A DNA stretch of 64,000 bases from Streptomyces flavofungini (GCF_030388665.1 NZ_CP128846.1:7846001-7910000), one strand, 5' to 3'. Counted from the stretch's first letter, positions 1 through 9,033 are shown. Notes: a model not told the origin generated them from the letters alone. Program-made: numbers and translations.

Positions 1-1
1 G

Positions 2-691
2 GGCGGCGAGCCCGGCTCCCTCGAGCTGGTGCGCGAGGGGCGGGCCGGGGTCCAGGACGAGGGCAGCCAGCTGGTCGCGCTCGCACTCGCGAACGCCCCC
101 GTCGAGGGGTCGGACAGCAAGTGGCTCGACGGCTGCGCGGGTCCCGGCGGCAAGGCCGCCATGCTCGCGGGCCTCGCCGCCGAGCGCGGGGCCGTGCTCC
201 TCGCCGCCGAGAAGCAGCCGCACCGGGCCCGCCTCGTGGGCCAGGCCCTGGCCGGGAATCCCGGCCCCTACCAGGTCGTCGCCGCCGACGGGACCCGGCC
301 GCCGTGGCGCCCCGGCAGCTTCGACCGGGTCCTGATGGACGTTCCCTGCACGGGACTCGGGGCCCTGCGGCGTCGGCCCGAGGCGCGCTGGCGGCGTCGC
401 CCCGAGGACCTGGACGGGTTTGCTCCGTTGCAACGCGCCCTGTTGCGCACGGCGTTGGAGTCGGTGCGGGTCGGCGGCGTCGTCGGGTACGCCACGTGCT
501 CGCCGCATCTCGCCGAGACCCGTGCCGTCGTCGACGACGTGCTCAAGCAGTGGGGTGACGCGGAACTGGTGGACGCCCGGGACCTGATGCCCGGCGTCCC
601 CGCGCTCGGGGACGGCCCCGACGTCCAGCTGTGGCCGCACCTGCACGGGACGGACGCGATGTATCTGGCGGTCATCCGGCGCACGGGGTGA
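2..691 (+). CDS. rsmB: RsmB-like 16S rRNA (cytosine-C5) methyltransferase, 5' end outside window
   Basis: C-terminal 229 residues of a Sun/RsmB (Fmu) type S-adenosylmethionine-dependent rRNA m5C methyltransferase; the reading frame is open from base 2, so the N-terminal NusB-like part lies upstream. Visible motifs in order are the SAM-binding DGCAGPGGKAA, the DVPCTG motif carrying the conserved helper cysteine, and YATCSPH with the second, catalytic cysteine. Both cysteines of the RNA m5C methyltransferase mechanism are therefore present. In the family the enzyme modifies C967 of 16S rRNA (E. coli numbering). The next gene is convergent and begins 24 bases after the stop. Confidence 0.9.
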   Translation, partial: GGEPGSLELVREGRAGVQDEGSQLVALALANAPVEGSDSKWLDGCAGPGGKAAMLAGLAAERGAVLLAAEKQPHRARLVGQALAGNPGPYQVVAADGTRPPWRPGSFDRVLMDVPCTGLGALRRRPEARWRRRPEDLDGFAPLQRALLRTALESVRVGGVVGYATCSPHLAETRAVVDDVLKQWGDAELVDARDLMPGVPALGDGPDVQLWPHLHGTDAMYLAVIRRTG

Positions 692-715
692 GCCGCGGCA
701 AGGGCCGGGGCGGGT

Positions 716-1378
716 TCAGGTCGGGCCGGGGGCGGAAGGTTCCCCGGCCGGCTGCGGGGCGGCCTGGTCGGCCCCGCCGGTCCGTGAGGTCCGTGCCGCG
801 GCCCCGATGCCCGCGATGAGCACGTCCAGGCCGCCCTTGATGCGGTCCACGTCCCAGCCGCGTTCCGTGCGCTGGAAGTCGAACAGGCCCGGCGTGTACG
901 CCATCAGGAGCAGGTCCGCCACATAGGCGGCGTCCACGCCGGGGGCGAGCTCCGCGACCATGGCGGCGATCTGCTCGTGGTGTCGCCGGAAGGGCGCGCT
1001 GTGATAGCGCCCCGCCGGTGCGCTCGCCTCGGCCAGCAGCAGCAACTCCCGGTTTTCGTCGACGAGTTCGGCCAGTCCGTGCAAGAAGGCGCGCAGCCGG
1101 TCGGGCGGCGGGGGAGCGCCGGTCTCGCAGTGGCGCGCGAACGCCTCCTGGAAGCGGGTCTCGTTGTCCTCGATCAGGGCGTAGACGAGCCCTGCCCGGT
1201 TGTGGAAGCGCCGGTAGACCGTGCCGACCCCGACCCCGGCCTCCTTGGCCACCGCGTCCAGGGACAGCTCGGCGAAGCCGTCCGTCGCGAGCAGGCGCCG
1301 GGCGGCGTCCAGGATGCGGAGGCGGTTGCGGGCGGCGTCGGCGCGCTCGGTGGGGGCGCGCCCTGCGGGGGCGGTCAT
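716..1378 (-). CDS. TetR family transcriptional regulator
   Basis: A 220-residue TetR repressor. The N-terminal helix-turn-helix is clear (RRLLATDGFAELSLDAVAKE then VGVGTVYRRF), followed by an all-helical ligand domain with no family-specific signature that I recognise. An upstream in-frame start exists at 1501, but it would place coding sequence across the operator palindromes, so the ATG at 1378 just before the TetR domain is preferred. It is transcribed divergently from a MarR-like gene. The intergenic region holds repeated CTCCGGTT/AACCGGAG palindromes, so autoregulation and control of the neighbour are likely. The effector is unknown. Confidence 0.9.
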   Translation of the reverse strand: MTAPAGRAPTERADAARNRLRILDAARRLLATDGFAELSLDAVAKEAGVGVGTVYRRFHNRAGLVYALIEDNETRFQEAFARHCETGAPPPPDRLRAFLHGLAELVDENRELLLLAEASAPAGRYHSAPFRRHHEQIAAMVAELAPGVDAAYVADLLLMAYTPGLFDFQRTERGWDVDRIKGGLDVLIAGIGAAARTSRTGGADQAAPQPAGEPSAPGPT

Positions 1379-1410
1379 GCGGAGCAGCGTAGCGGACGTA
1401 GCGGAGGTGT

Positions 1411-1495
1411 CTCCGGTTATCCCTTGAAAACCGGAGGGAGCTCCGCTTAGAGTGGCGTCACGCCAAGCGGAGGACTCTCCGGTTGGCGGCCGGAG
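1411..1495. promoter_or_regulatory. Divergent promoter with three inverted repeats, probable TetR operators
   Basis: Three inverted repeats lie side by side. CTCCGGTT (1411-1418) pairs with AACCGGAG (1429-1436). CTCCGCTT (1441-1448) pairs with AAGCGGAG (1465-1472), with an inner TGGCG/CGCCA. CTCCGGTT (1477-1484) is followed by an imperfect GGCCGGAG (1488-1495). A rightward promoter TTGAAA (1424-1429), 18-base spacer, TAGAGT (1448-1453) sits inside the first two, so binding there would block RNA polymerase. The assignment to the adjacent TetR protein is inference. Confidence 0.7.
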
Positions 1496-1530
1496 ACTCA
1501 AGTCCCTTTGCTCATAAGGAGATCCACGTC

Positions 1531-1965
1531 ATGGCTGCCGCCTCCACCCCGTCCGCTCCCCTCCTCAACGGCCAGGTGATCGGCATCACGTACCACGCGG
1601 TCGCCGCCGTACGGGATCGGCTTCTCGCCGCCCGGGGGCTGAACTTCCACCAGTCCGTGGCGCTCCAGGCCGTGTCCGACGGACTCGACCGCGCCGGTGC
1701 CGTCGACTACATGACCGCGAAGCTCAAGATCAGTGAGCCGGCGGCGCGCCTGCTGCTCGACGAGATCGCCGACGCCGGGATGGTCGACGGCTCCCTGCCC
1801 TCCCTCACCGACAAGGGCGCCCGCGCCCAGCGGGCGTTCGCGAACGCCGTGGCCGAGACGGCCGAGCGGCTGTACGGGGACCTGCCGGAGGCCGACCGCG
1901 AGATCGCCGCCCGCGCGCTCGCCCACGTCACCGCCAGGGCGAACGCCGAGCTCGACACCCTGTAG
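1531..1965 (+). CDS. MarR-like winged-helix protein
   Basis: A 144-residue protein with a probable MarR-like winged-helix fold: an N-terminal helix (GLNFHQSVALQAVSDG), a recognition-helix region (KISEPAARLLLDEIADAGMV) and a wing-like segment (LPSLTDKGARAQ) before a C-terminal helix. The start is set by AAGGAG at about 1517-1521 upstream of the ATG. It is expressed divergently from the TetR gene through the operator-laden promoter at 1411-1495, so it is probably the repressor's target. No enzyme domain is seen, and the ligand and regulon are unknown. Confidence 0.75.
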   Translation: MAAASTPSAPLLNGQVIGITYHAVAAVRDRLLAARGLNFHQSVALQAVSDGLDRAGAVDYMTAKLKISEPAARLLLDEIADAGMVDGSLPSLTDKGARAQRAFANAVAETAERLYGDLPEADREIAARALAHVTARANAELDTL

Positions 1966-2081
1966 CGACCGGTCGGCCGACGCGGGCAAAAACTTCGGCG
2001 GTGATGTCGAGAATCCGTGACCGGCTCCGTCCCCGGGGTGAACGTGACCAGAATGGGTCGCACAGCACCGAGGAGAACGCC

Positions 2082-2489
2082 ATGGCGAAGTACCTGTTGC
2101 TCAAGCACTACCGGGGCGCCCCGGAGTCCGTGAACCACGTGCCGATGGAGAAGTGGACGCAGGAGGAGATCACGGCCCATGTCCAGTACATGAACGACTT
2201 CGCCGCCCGCCTCGAGGAGACCGGCGAGTACGTCGACAGCCAGGCGCTCGCCCCCGGCGGCACGTTCGTCCGGTATGACGGCGAGGGCCGCCCGCCCGTC
2301 ACCGACGGCCCGTTCGCCGAGACCAAGGACCTCATCGCCGGTTGGATGGTGATCGACGTCGACAGCTACGAGCGCGCCCTCGCACTGGCCGGAGAGTTGT
2401 CGGCGGCACCGGGCGCGGGCGGGCGGCCGATCCACGAGTGGCTGGAGCTGCGGCCGTTCCTGGGCGAGTCACCCACCGTCACGGAGTGA
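2082..2489 (+). CDS. YCII/DGPF domain protein linked to ECF sigma factor
   Basis: A 135-residue YCII-related protein. It starts MAKYLLLKHYRG and contains TDGPFAETKDLIAG, the DGPF motif that names the family. In this family the DGPF region forms a small ferredoxin-like fold, and the biochemical role is not established. The start is chosen from GAGGAG six bases upstream of the ATG at 2082. The stop is only 8 bases before the sigma factor gene. DGPF genes sit beside ECF42 sigma factors across actinobacteria and are known targets of them in Streptomyces, so this is one functional unit. Confidence 0.9.
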   Translation: MAKYLLLKHYRGAPESVNHVPMEKWTQEEITAHVQYMNDFAARLEETGEYVDSQALAPGGTFVRYDGEGRPPVTDGPFAETKDLIAGWMVIDVDSYERALALAGELSAAPGAGGRPIHEWLELRPFLGESPTVTE

Positions 2490-2497
2490 CCCCGTCC

Positions 2498-3637
2498 ATG
2501 AACGAGGCCCTGCTCAGGAGCCTCACGCCGAGCGTCCTCGGAATCCTCGTCCGCCGCGGAGCAGACTTCGCGGCGGCCGAGGACGCCGTACAGGACGCCC
2601 TGGTCGAGGCGGTCCGCGTATGGCCGGACGACGAGCCCCGGGACCCGAAGGGCTGGCTGGTCACCGTGGCCTGGCGCAAGTTCCTCGACGCGACCCGGTC
2701 CGAGGCCGCCCGCCGCCGCCGTGAGGACCTCGTCGACGAGGAGCCCCCGCCCGGACCGGCGACCTCGGTGGACGACACGCTCCAGCTCTACTTCCTGTGC
2801 GCCCACCCGTCGCTGACACCGTCCTCCGCCGTCGCGCTCACCCTGCGCGCCGTCGGCGGCCTCACCACCCGCCAGATCGCCCAGGCCTATCTGGTGCCCG
2901 AGGCGACCATGGCGCAGCGAATCAGCCGGGCCAAGCGCACCGTCTCCGGCGCTCGCCTCGACCGGGCCGGGGACGTCGCCACCGTGCTGCGCGTCCTCTA
3001 CCTGGTCTTCAACGAGGGCTACTCCGGCGACGTCGACCTCGCCGCCGAGGCCATCCGGCTCACCCGGCAGCTCGCCGCCGCCATCGACCACCCCGAGGTC
3101 GCCGGGCTGCTCGCCCTCATGCTGCTCCACCACGCCCGGCGCGCCTCCCGGACCACACCCGACGGGGTCCTGGTGCCGCTCGCCGAGCAGGACCGCTCCC
3201 GCTGGCACACCGCGTCGATCGCCGAGGGCATCGGGATTCTCCAGGCGGCCCTCGCCCGCGACCGCCTCGGCGAGTTCCAGGCCCAGGCGGCCATCGCCGC
3301 CCTCCACGCCGACGCGCCCACCGCGGCGGAGACCGACTGGGTGCAGATCGTCGAGTGGTACGACGAACTCGCCCGCCTGACCGACAGCCCCGTCGTCCGG
3401 CTCAACCGCGCGGTGGCCGTCGGCGAGGCCGACGGGCCGCGCGCCGGACTCACGGCGCTGAAGGACCTCGACGCCACCGTCCCGCGCCACGCCGCCGTGG
3501 CCGCGTACCTCCACGAGCGCGACGGCGATCTGACGACGGCGGCACGGCTGTACGCCGAGGCCGCCCACCAGGCGTCCAACCTCGCCGAGCGCGACCACCT
3601 GACGCGCCGGGCCGCCCGCCTCAACGCCCGCCGGTGA
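2498..3637 (+). CDS. ECF42-type RNA polymerase sigma factor with C-terminal extension
   Basis: A 379-residue sigma factor. Sigma region 2 is at the N terminus (DFAAAEDAVQDALVEAVRVWP ... PKGWLVTVAWRKFLD) and region 4 follows at about residues 110-160 (LTTRQIAQAYLVPEATMAQR). The remaining ~200 residues form the DUF6596/TPR-like extension of group ECF42, which replaces an anti-sigma factor in this group. A longer in-frame start exists at 2342 inside the DGPF gene. The ATG at 2498 is preferred because it follows the DGPF stop and begins at the sigma domain. It is expected to transcribe DGPF genes such as its neighbour. Confidence 0.9.
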   Translation: MNEALLRSLTPSVLGILVRRGADFAAAEDAVQDALVEAVRVWPDDEPRDPKGWLVTVAWRKFLDATRSEAARRRREDLVDEEPPPGPATSVDDTLQLYFLCAHPSLTPSSAVALTLRAVGGLTTRQIAQAYLVPEATMAQRISRAKRTVSGARLDRAGDVATVLRVLYLVFNEGYSGDVDLAAEAIRLTRQLAAAIDHPEVAGLLALMLLHHARRASRTTPDGVLVPLAEQDRSRWHTASIAEGIGILQAALARDRLGEFQAQAAIAALHADAPTAAETDWVQIVEWYDELARLTDSPVVRLNRAVAVGEADGPRAGLTALKDLDATVPRHAAVAAYLHERDGDLTTAARLYAEAAHQASNLAERDHLTRRAARLNARR

Positions 3638-3670
3638 CACCTCCGGTGACGCCGCAGGACCGGCCGAACC

Positions 3671-5818
3671 TCACCGGCGGGCCTCCTCGCGCGCCAGCGC
3701 GTGGGGCCACCACACCTTCGGGCCCACGTCCAGGAACAGGGCGGTGACCAGGACCGAGCGGACGATGAAGGTGTCCAGGAGGACGCCCAGCGCGACCGCG
3801 AAGCCGATCTCGACGAACGCCACCATCGGGATCGTGGCGAGGGCGGCGAAGGTGCCCGCGAGGACCAGGCCCGCCGAGGTGATGACCGCCCCGGTCGCGG
3901 AGAGGCCGGTCAGCACACCGGGACGGGTGCCCTGGCGGGCCGCCTCCTCGCGGATGCGGGTCGACAGGAAGATGTTGTAGTCGATGCCGAGCGCCACCAG
4001 GAAGACGAAGACGAACAGCGGGAAGTCCGTGGTCTCCCCGGGGAAGTCGAAGATGTGGCGGAAGACGAGCGCGCTGATGCCGAGGGCCGCCGCGAACGAC
4101 AGGATCACCGTCGCGATGAGCAGCAGCGGGGCGACGACGGCGCGCAGCAGGACGGCGAGGATGAGCAGCACCACCAGCAGGACGAGCGGAATGACCAGCT
4201 TGTCGTCGCGGATGGTCGCCTTGTCCATGTCGAGCAGCGTGGCCGTGCCGCCGCCGACGTGCGCGTCCGCGTCCGGCACGGCGTGCACCGCGTCCCGGAC
4301 CCGCTCCACGGTGTCCTTGGCCGCCTTGCCGTCGGCCGGATCGGTGAGGGTCGCCTCGACGAGCACCTTGCCGTCGTGCTCGGCCTTCGTGCCCGGGGGC
4401 ACCGAGACGCTTCCCTTCTGCACACCGCGGGTGTTGTCGACGGCGCGGCTGACCTCGTCGGCCTGCGCCTTGTTCGCGATGACGACCATCGGATCGCCGC
4501 TGCCCGCGGGGAAGAAGTCGGCCTTCACGTCCTGGCCCGTGACCGAGTCCGGCTTGTCGATGAAGGAGTCCTCGTTGCTGACCCCGGCCGCGCGCAGCTG
4601 GAGCAGGCCGAGGGCGAGCGCCGCGAGCGCCAGCGAGGTGACGATCCAGGTCTTGCGGGGACGGTCGGCGATCCGGCGCCCCATGCGGGCCCACACGCCC
4701 TTCTCGGCCGGGTCGGCGCTGCCCTCGTGCGGGACCAGCGGCCAGAACAGCCAGCGGCCGCAGATCACGAGCAGCGCGGGGAACAGCGACAGCATCGCGA
4801 GCACCGCGACCGCGACGCCGATCGCCGCGACGGGGCCGAGCCCGCGGGTGGAGTTCATCTCGGCGGCGAGCAGCACCAGCATGCTCAGGACGACGGTCGC
4901 GCCGGACGCGAGCACGGCGGGGCCCGCCCGGTGCAGGGCGAGGGCCATCGCCTCGTGCCGGTCCGCGTGGCGGCGCAGCTCCTCCCGGTACCGGGCGACG
5001 AGCAGCAGCGCGTAGTCCGTCCCCGCGCCGAAGACGAGGACGGTGAGGATGCCCGCGCTCTGGCCGTTGACGGTCAGGTCCGCGTGCTCGGCGAGCAGAT
5101 AGATCAGCGCCTGCGCCGCGTACAGCGACACGAGGGCCGAGATCAGCGGGACGAAGAGCAGGATCGGGCTGCGGTAGGTGATCAGGAGAGCCACCACGAC
5201 GACCGCGCCCGCCGTCAGCAGCAGCGTCGAGTCGATCTCCGCGAAGGCCTCGGACAGGTCGGCGGAGACGCCTGCGGGCCCGGTGACGTACACCTCCAGG
5301 CCGTCCTCGCCCTCGCCCACCTTGTCCTTGACGTCGTCGACGGCCTCCGGCAGGTCGTTCCAGAGGTCGTTGTCCATCGTCAGCGGTACGTAGACCTGCG
5401 CCGCCTGCGCCTTGGCGCCCGGCTTGTCGAAGGCCGGGCCGCGGGTCTCGTCGCCGCGGATGAAGTGCGAGCGCAGCTGCTTGACCTCGCTCACGCCGTC
5501 CGCGATCCGCGCCCGGTCCCGCACCGTCAGCGGGCCGTCCTCGCGGGCGAACAGGATCACCATCGGCATGGTCTCGGGACGGAAGCCCTCGGAGGTGTCA
5601 AGGACCCGGGTGGACTCCGCGGACCGGGGCACCCAGGACGACGCCGTGTTGTCCTGCTGGTCGGCGAGCTTCGAGGCAAGCGGCGCCGCGAGCACCAGGA
5701 CGACCAGCCAGAACACCAGGACCAGCCACTTGGCGCGTGGCCCGCAGACCAGCCAGGCCACTCCCCGTCGCTCCTGGCGCTCGTTGTCGGACCGCGTCCC
5801 GGACCGAGACATGGGCAT
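3671..5818 (-). CDS. MMPL family RND-type exporter
   Basis: A 715-residue membrane protein with the duplicated MMPL/RND layout. A first membrane segment ([18 protein letters not shown]) is followed by a large extracytoplasmic loop, a cluster of membrane helices, a second loop starting near [10 protein letters not shown], and a second cluster ending near residue 700. MMPL proteins export lipids, siderophores or drugs using the proton gradient; the substrate here cannot be told. The chosen ATG follows a GGGGGA ribosome site; an ATG two codons downstream is also possible. It lies convergent with the ECF42 gene and divergent from rpe, with no local regulator. Confidence 0.88.
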   Translation of the reverse strand: MPMSRSGTRSDNERQERRGVAWLVCGPRAKWLVLVFWLVVLVLAAPLASKLADQQDNTASSWVPRSAESTRVLDTSEGFRPETMPMVILFAREDGPLTVRDRARIADGVSEVKQLRSHFIRGDETRGPAFDKPGAKAQAAQVYVPLTMDNDLWNDLPEAVDDVKDKVGEGEDGLEVYVTGPAGVSADLSEAFAEIDSTLLLTAGAVVVVALLITYRSPILLFVPLISALVSLYAAQALIYLLAEHADLTVNGQSAGILTVLVFGAGTDYALLLVARYREELRRHADRHEAMALALHRAGPAVLASGATVVLSMLVLLAAEMNSTRGLGPVAAIGVAVAVLAMLSLFPALLVICGRWLFWPLVPHEGSADPAEKGVWARMGRRIADRPRKTWIVTSLALAALALGLLQLRAAGVSNEDSFIDKPDSVTGQDVKADFFPAGSGDPMVVIANKAQADEVSRAVDNTRGVQKGSVSVPPGTKAEHDGKVLVEATLTDPADGKAAKDTVERVRDAVHAVPDADAHVGGGTATLLDMDKATIRDDKLVIPLVLLVVLLILAVLLRAVVAPLLLIATVILSFAAALGISALVFRHIFDFPGETTDFPLFVFVFLVALGIDYNIFLSTRIREEAARQGTRPGVLTGLSATGAVITSAGLVLAGTFAALATIPMVAFVEIGFAVALGVLLDTFIVRSVLVTALFLDVGPKVWWPHALAREEARR

Positions 5819-5976
5819 GGTTGTCCCCCTGCTGTCCCACGCGCTGGCGGTGGACGGACAGCATGGCACGCGGCGCACGGGCCGGGGGAGGTCGCTTTCA
5901 CCCCCGGCGTGCGCCCCTCGGTGGCCTTGGCGGGACCGGCACAGGCAACCGCCGCCGGGCATGGCAGTCTTGGGGC

Positions 5977-6663
5977 ATGGCCGTGCAGATCAACCCCAGC
6001 ATCCTCTCCGCCGACTTCGCCCGCCTCGCCGAGGAGGCGCGCGCCGTTCAGGGCGCAGATTGGCTCCATGTCGACGTCATGGACAACCACTTCGTACCGA
6101 ACCTGACCCTGGGGGTGCCGGTCGTAGAGTCTTTGGCGCGGGCGACGGACACGCCTTTGGACTGCCATCTGATGATGGCGGACCCCGATCGCTGGGCCCC
6201 TCAGTACGTCGAAGCGGGCGCGGGATCCGTCACCTTCCACGCCGAGGCGGCCGCGGCGCCCGTGCGGCTCGCGCGCGAGATCCGCGCCAAGGGCGCCCGC
6301 GCGTCCATGGCGCTGAAGCCCGCGACGCCCATCGAACCGTACGAGGACCTGCTGCCGGAGCTGGACATGCTCCTGATCATGACCGTCGAGCCCGGCTTCG
6401 GCGGCCAGGCCTTCCTCGACATCATGCTCCCCAAGATCCGCCGCACCCGTGAGCTCATCAGCAAGCACGGACTCGAACTGTGGCTCCAGGTCGACGGCGG
6501 CGTCTCCACCGCCACCATCGAGCGCTGCGCCGAGGCCGGCGCCGACGTCTTCGTCGCCGGATCGGCGGTGTACGGGGCGGACGACCCGGCAGCGGCGGTA
6601 CGTGCACTGCGCACCCAGGCCGAGGAGGCCACCGGGGCCGCCGGGTGGGCCTGCGCCCACTGA
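5977..6663 (+). CDS. rpe: Ribulose-phosphate 3-epimerase
   Basis: A 228-residue TIM-barrel enzyme interconverting D-ribulose 5-phosphate and D-xylulose 5-phosphate in the pentose phosphate pathway. Signatures are NPSILSADF at the N terminus, [12 protein letters not shown] with the metal-binding/catalytic Asp, [16 protein letters not shown] and LQVDGGV near the C terminus, which binds phosphate. Length is normal for the family. The ATG begins 158 bases from the divergent MMPL start. Its substrate ribulose 5-phosphate is also used by RibB of the riboflavin operon at 29.7 kb, although no co-regulation is visible. Confidence 0.97.
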   Translation: MAVQINPSILSADFARLAEEARAVQGADWLHVDVMDNHFVPNLTLGVPVVESLARATDTPLDCHLMMADPDRWAPQYVEAGAGSVTFHAEAAAAPVRLAREIRAKGARASMALKPATPIEPYEDLLPELDMLLIMTVEPGFGGQAFLDIMLPKIRRTRELISKHGLELWLQVDGGVSTATIERCAEAGADVFVAGSAVYGADDPAAAVRALRTQAEEATGAAGWACAH

Positions 6664-6821
6664 GGCGTGGACCGGGGTATGACGGGGCCGCCGCTTGGCC
6701 AACGGCTTGGCCACGGGAACGTGAACGCGGCCCATCAGGGCTGATCAAGTACGCCGGATCTGCAAGGATGAAGAGCGAATCCAGGTGTACGTATGTGGTG
6801 AACAGCAGTGAGGAGAGCACC

Positions 6822-7850
6822 GTGTCGGCCATGTCGGCGGGTCGGTCAGCCATGCGGATGGGACCCGCGGAGCTGGTGCAGGCGGCGGCCATGGCCCGCC
6901 GTTTCTATCTCGAGGGCAAGTCCAAGATCCAGATCGCCGAGGAGTTCGGCGTCAGCCGCTTCAAGGTGGCGCGGGTCCTGGAGACCGCTCTCGAACGTGA
7001 TCTCGTACGGATCGAGATCCGCGTGCCCGCGGAGCTGGACGCGGAGCGCTCCGACGCGCTGCGCGCCCGCTACGGCCTGCGGCACGCCGTCGTCGTCGAG
7101 TCCCCGGCGGCGACCGAGGACATCGACGAATCCCCGGACCCGGAGAACCTCGGCGAGGTCGCGGCCGGGCTCCTGGGCGAGCTGGTCAACGAGGGCGACG
7201 TGCTCGGCCTCGCCTGGGGGCGCTCGACCATCAACATGGCGGCGGCGCTCGACGCCCTGCCGCCCTGCACGGTCGTGCAGCTGACGGGCGTGTACGACGC
7301 CGGGACCGCCGAGCGCGGTTCGGTGGAGGCGGTCCGGCGGGCCGCGCAGGTCTCCGGTGGCGACGCCCACCCGATCTACGCCCCGATGCTCCTGCCGGAC
7401 GCGGCGACCGCCGCGGCGCTGCGCCACCAGACGGGGATCGCGCGGGCCTTCGAGTACTTCGACAAGGTCACCGTCGCGGCGGTGTCCATCGGCTCCTGGG
7501 AGCCCGGCATCTCCACGGTGCACGACATGCTCACCGACGAGGAGCGCGCGCACTACGCCTCGCTCGGCGTCGCCGCTGAGATGTCGGCGCACCTCTTCGA
7601 CGCCGAGGGCCGCAGGGTCGGGCGCGACCTGGGCGAGCGCTGCATCACCGTCGAGGCGGACCGGCTGCGCCGCATCCCCGAGGTCGTCGCGATCGCCGGG
7701 GGCCAGCGCAAGGCCGCCGCGATCGACGCGGTGCTCCGCTCCGGCCTCGTCACGAGCCTCGTCACGGACACGGCGGCGGCGGACCAGCTCCTGGTCGCCG
7801 GTTCGGCTCCGCGGCCGGCGCTCGACCGGGCGGATCCGGACGGGGAGTAG
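6822..7850 (+). CDS. SorC/DeoR-type sugar-binding transcriptional regulator
   Basis: A 342-residue SorC-family regulator: an N-terminal helix-turn-helix (SKIQIAEEFGVSRFKVARVL) and a large sugar-phosphate-binding domain with the family's GxxWGRST-type motif (GLAWGRSTINMAAALDAL). The start is a GTG placed 6 bases after AGGAG (6811-6815); GTG at 6798 and ATG at 6768 are in frame but lack such a site. Upstream lie a direct repeat of CTTGGCCA (6694-6701 and 6706-6713) and a weak promoter candidate, CTGATC (6741-6746), 17 bases, AAGGAT. Following rpe, it may sense a pentose phosphate pathway sugar phosphate; that is inference. Confidence 0.88.
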   Translation: MSAMSAGRSAMRMGPAELVQAAAMARRFYLEGKSKIQIAEEFGVSRFKVARVLETALERDLVRIEIRVPAELDAERSDALRARYGLRHAVVVESPAATEDIDESPDPENLGEVAAGLLGELVNEGDVLGLAWGRSTINMAAALDALPPCTVVQLTGVYDAGTAERGSVEAVRRAAQVSGGDAHPIYAPMLLPDAATAAALRHQTGIARAFEYFDKVTVAAVSIGSWEPGISTVHDMLTDEERAHYASLGVAAEMSAHLFDAEGRRVGRDLGERCITVEADRLRRIPEVVAIAGGQRKAAAIDAVLRSGLVTSLVTDTAAADQLLVAGSAPRPALDRADPDGE

Positions 7851-8048
7851 CACGGGCCCGCGCGGTGCGCGGGTGCGGCCGGGGGGGCCGGGGGACGGGG
7901 ACGGCGGGGGAACAACGGGGCAGCCGGGGCAGTCGGGGGCAGTCGGGGGCAGTCAGAGCGGTGGGGCGGCCCGGCGGTGGGGGCGGTGACCGACCGGCGC
8001 TCGGACGTCGGCGCGCGCCGGTGCGCGGAAGCTGGCAGCATCGGCCCC

Positions 8049-8522
8049 ATGATCTTCCGGTCCTCCGGCCAGCTGCGAAGAGCGCTCCTGGGCGCACTCC
8101 TGATCTGCCTCGCGGTCCTGCTGACGGGATGCGGCGCAGAGGGGGACGACACCCCCGACCGGCAGAGCACGACAGACCGGCAGAGCGCCACCGACCGGCG
8201 CAGCAGTCCGGGCGTCGCGGCCCGGACCCCCGCCTGGGCGCGCGGCATGGAGACCGTCGAAGCCGCCCGCCTCCCCGCCGAGGCACGCCGGACGCTGCGC
8301 CTCATCGACGCCGGCGGGCCCTTCCCGTACGAGAAGGACGGCAGCGTCTTCGGCAACTTCGAGGGCGAACTGCCCCGGCACGCACGCGGCTACTACCGCG
8401 AATACACGGTCCCCACCCCCGGGGCCCGCAACCGCGGCGCACGCCGCATCGTGACCGGCCGGGAGCACGAGACGTACTACACGGACGACCACTACGCGTC
8501 GTTCAAGGCGGTACTGAGATGA
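8049..8522 (+). CDS. RNase Sa/T1-family guanyl-specific ribonuclease, predicted lipoprotein
   Basis: A 157-residue protein with an N-terminal lipoprotein signal (hydrophobic stretch then LLTGC, lipid Cys28), a Ser/Thr/Arg-rich linker to about residue 60, and a C-terminal microbial ribonuclease domain. It closely follows RNase Sa: YYREYTVPTPG (general base Glu118), ARRIVTG (Arg132/133) and DDHYASF (general acid His148), so the catalytic triad is intact. Unlike RNase Sa, the mature domain has no cysteines. The stop codon overlaps a tiny reading frame (ATGA at 8519) that leads into a barstar-type inhibitor gene, giving a toxin/immunity layout. Confidence 0.88.
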   Translation: MIFRSSGQLRRALLGALLICLAVLLTGCGAEGDDTPDRQSTTDRQSATDRRSSPGVAARTPAWARGMETVEAARLPAEARRTLRLIDAGGPFPYEKDGSVFGNFEGELPRHARGYYREYTVPTPGARNRGARRIVTGREHETYYTDDHYASFKAVLR

Positions 8523-8590
8523 CGACGACGGAGACGAGGGCGGCGGACGTGGTGGGCGCACCGGGCGGGACGAGGGAGGCGACGACGTGA
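8519..8590 (+). CDS. Candidate 23-residue coupling ORF between RNase and inhibitor
   Basis: A 23-codon frame starting at ATG 8519 overlaps the RNase stop (ATGA, 8519-8522). It ends with TGA at 8588-8590, inside the GTGATG start of the barstar-like gene. The peptide is Thr/Ala/Gly rich with no domain. Its two junctions would let ribosomes pass from nuclease to inhibitor by termination-reinitiation. It may equally be a chance frame, because the inhibitor has its own ribosome site (GGGAGG, 8574-8579) inside it. Confidence 0.3.
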   Translation: MTTTETRAADVVGAPGGTREATT

Positions 8591-9033
8591 TGGCGGATGA
8601 AGGCGAGGAGCGGGCCGCGGTGGACGGCACGGGCGCGCGAGGCGCCGACGGACACGGCGCGGGGCAGCAGCGCGGGCCCGTGCCCCCGTCGGTGCTCGAC
8701 GCCGTCCGCGGCAGCGGCTGGGCCACGCTCACGCTCGATCTGACCGGCGTGCACGACAAGGGCGCCTTCATGGACCGGTGCGCGGACGCGCTGACGCTGC
8801 CGGACTGGTTCGGCCGCAACTGGGACGCGCTCGCGGACTGCCTCACCGACCTGTCCTGGGCGGACGACGCCCCGGGGCGGCTGCTCGTGGTCTCCGGGTG
8901 GTGGGAGTACGCCGAGGCGGCGCCCGGCGACTGGGCCGTCGCGCAGGAGGTGTTCGCCGACGCGGTCACGTACTGGCAGGGACGGGAGCGGGGCCTTGAG
9001 GTCGTCCTCGTCGTGGGGCCGCTGTCGGGCTGA
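8587..9033 (+). CDS. Barstar-family ribonuclease inhibitor
   Basis: A 148-residue cytoplasmic protein. About 30 disordered residues precede a barstar fold: VHDKGAFMDRCADAL, then DWFGRNWDALADCLTDL, which matches the barstar helix that plugs the ribonuclease active site (barstar has a similar N-x-DALxDCL segment), and a final strand LEVVLVVGPL. It probably neutralises the RNase encoded just upstream, protecting the cytoplasm. The GTG at 8587 is 7 bases after GGGAGG; the ATG at 8590 is the alternative. Pairing with this RNase is inferred from position and fold. Confidence 0.87.
   Translation: MMADEGEERAAVDGTGARGADGHGAGQQRGPVPPSVLDAVRGSGWATLTLDLTGVHDKGAFMDRCADALTLPDWFGRNWDALADCLTDLSWADDAPGRLLVVSGWWEYAEAAPGDWAVAQEVFADAVTYWQGRERGLEVVLVVGPLSG

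Noticed and set aside
3701..6106. Very long plus-strand frame across the MMPL gene
   Set aside because: It is the complement of the MMPL coding sequence, has Arg/His/Gln-rich content without any domain, and arises from high third-position GC on the other strand.
7926..7956. Short direct repeats of GGGGCAGTC between the SorC-type gene and the RNase gene
   Set aside because: Three imperfect copies in a G-rich stretch; too short and simple to call a functional repeat, CRISPR or origin element.
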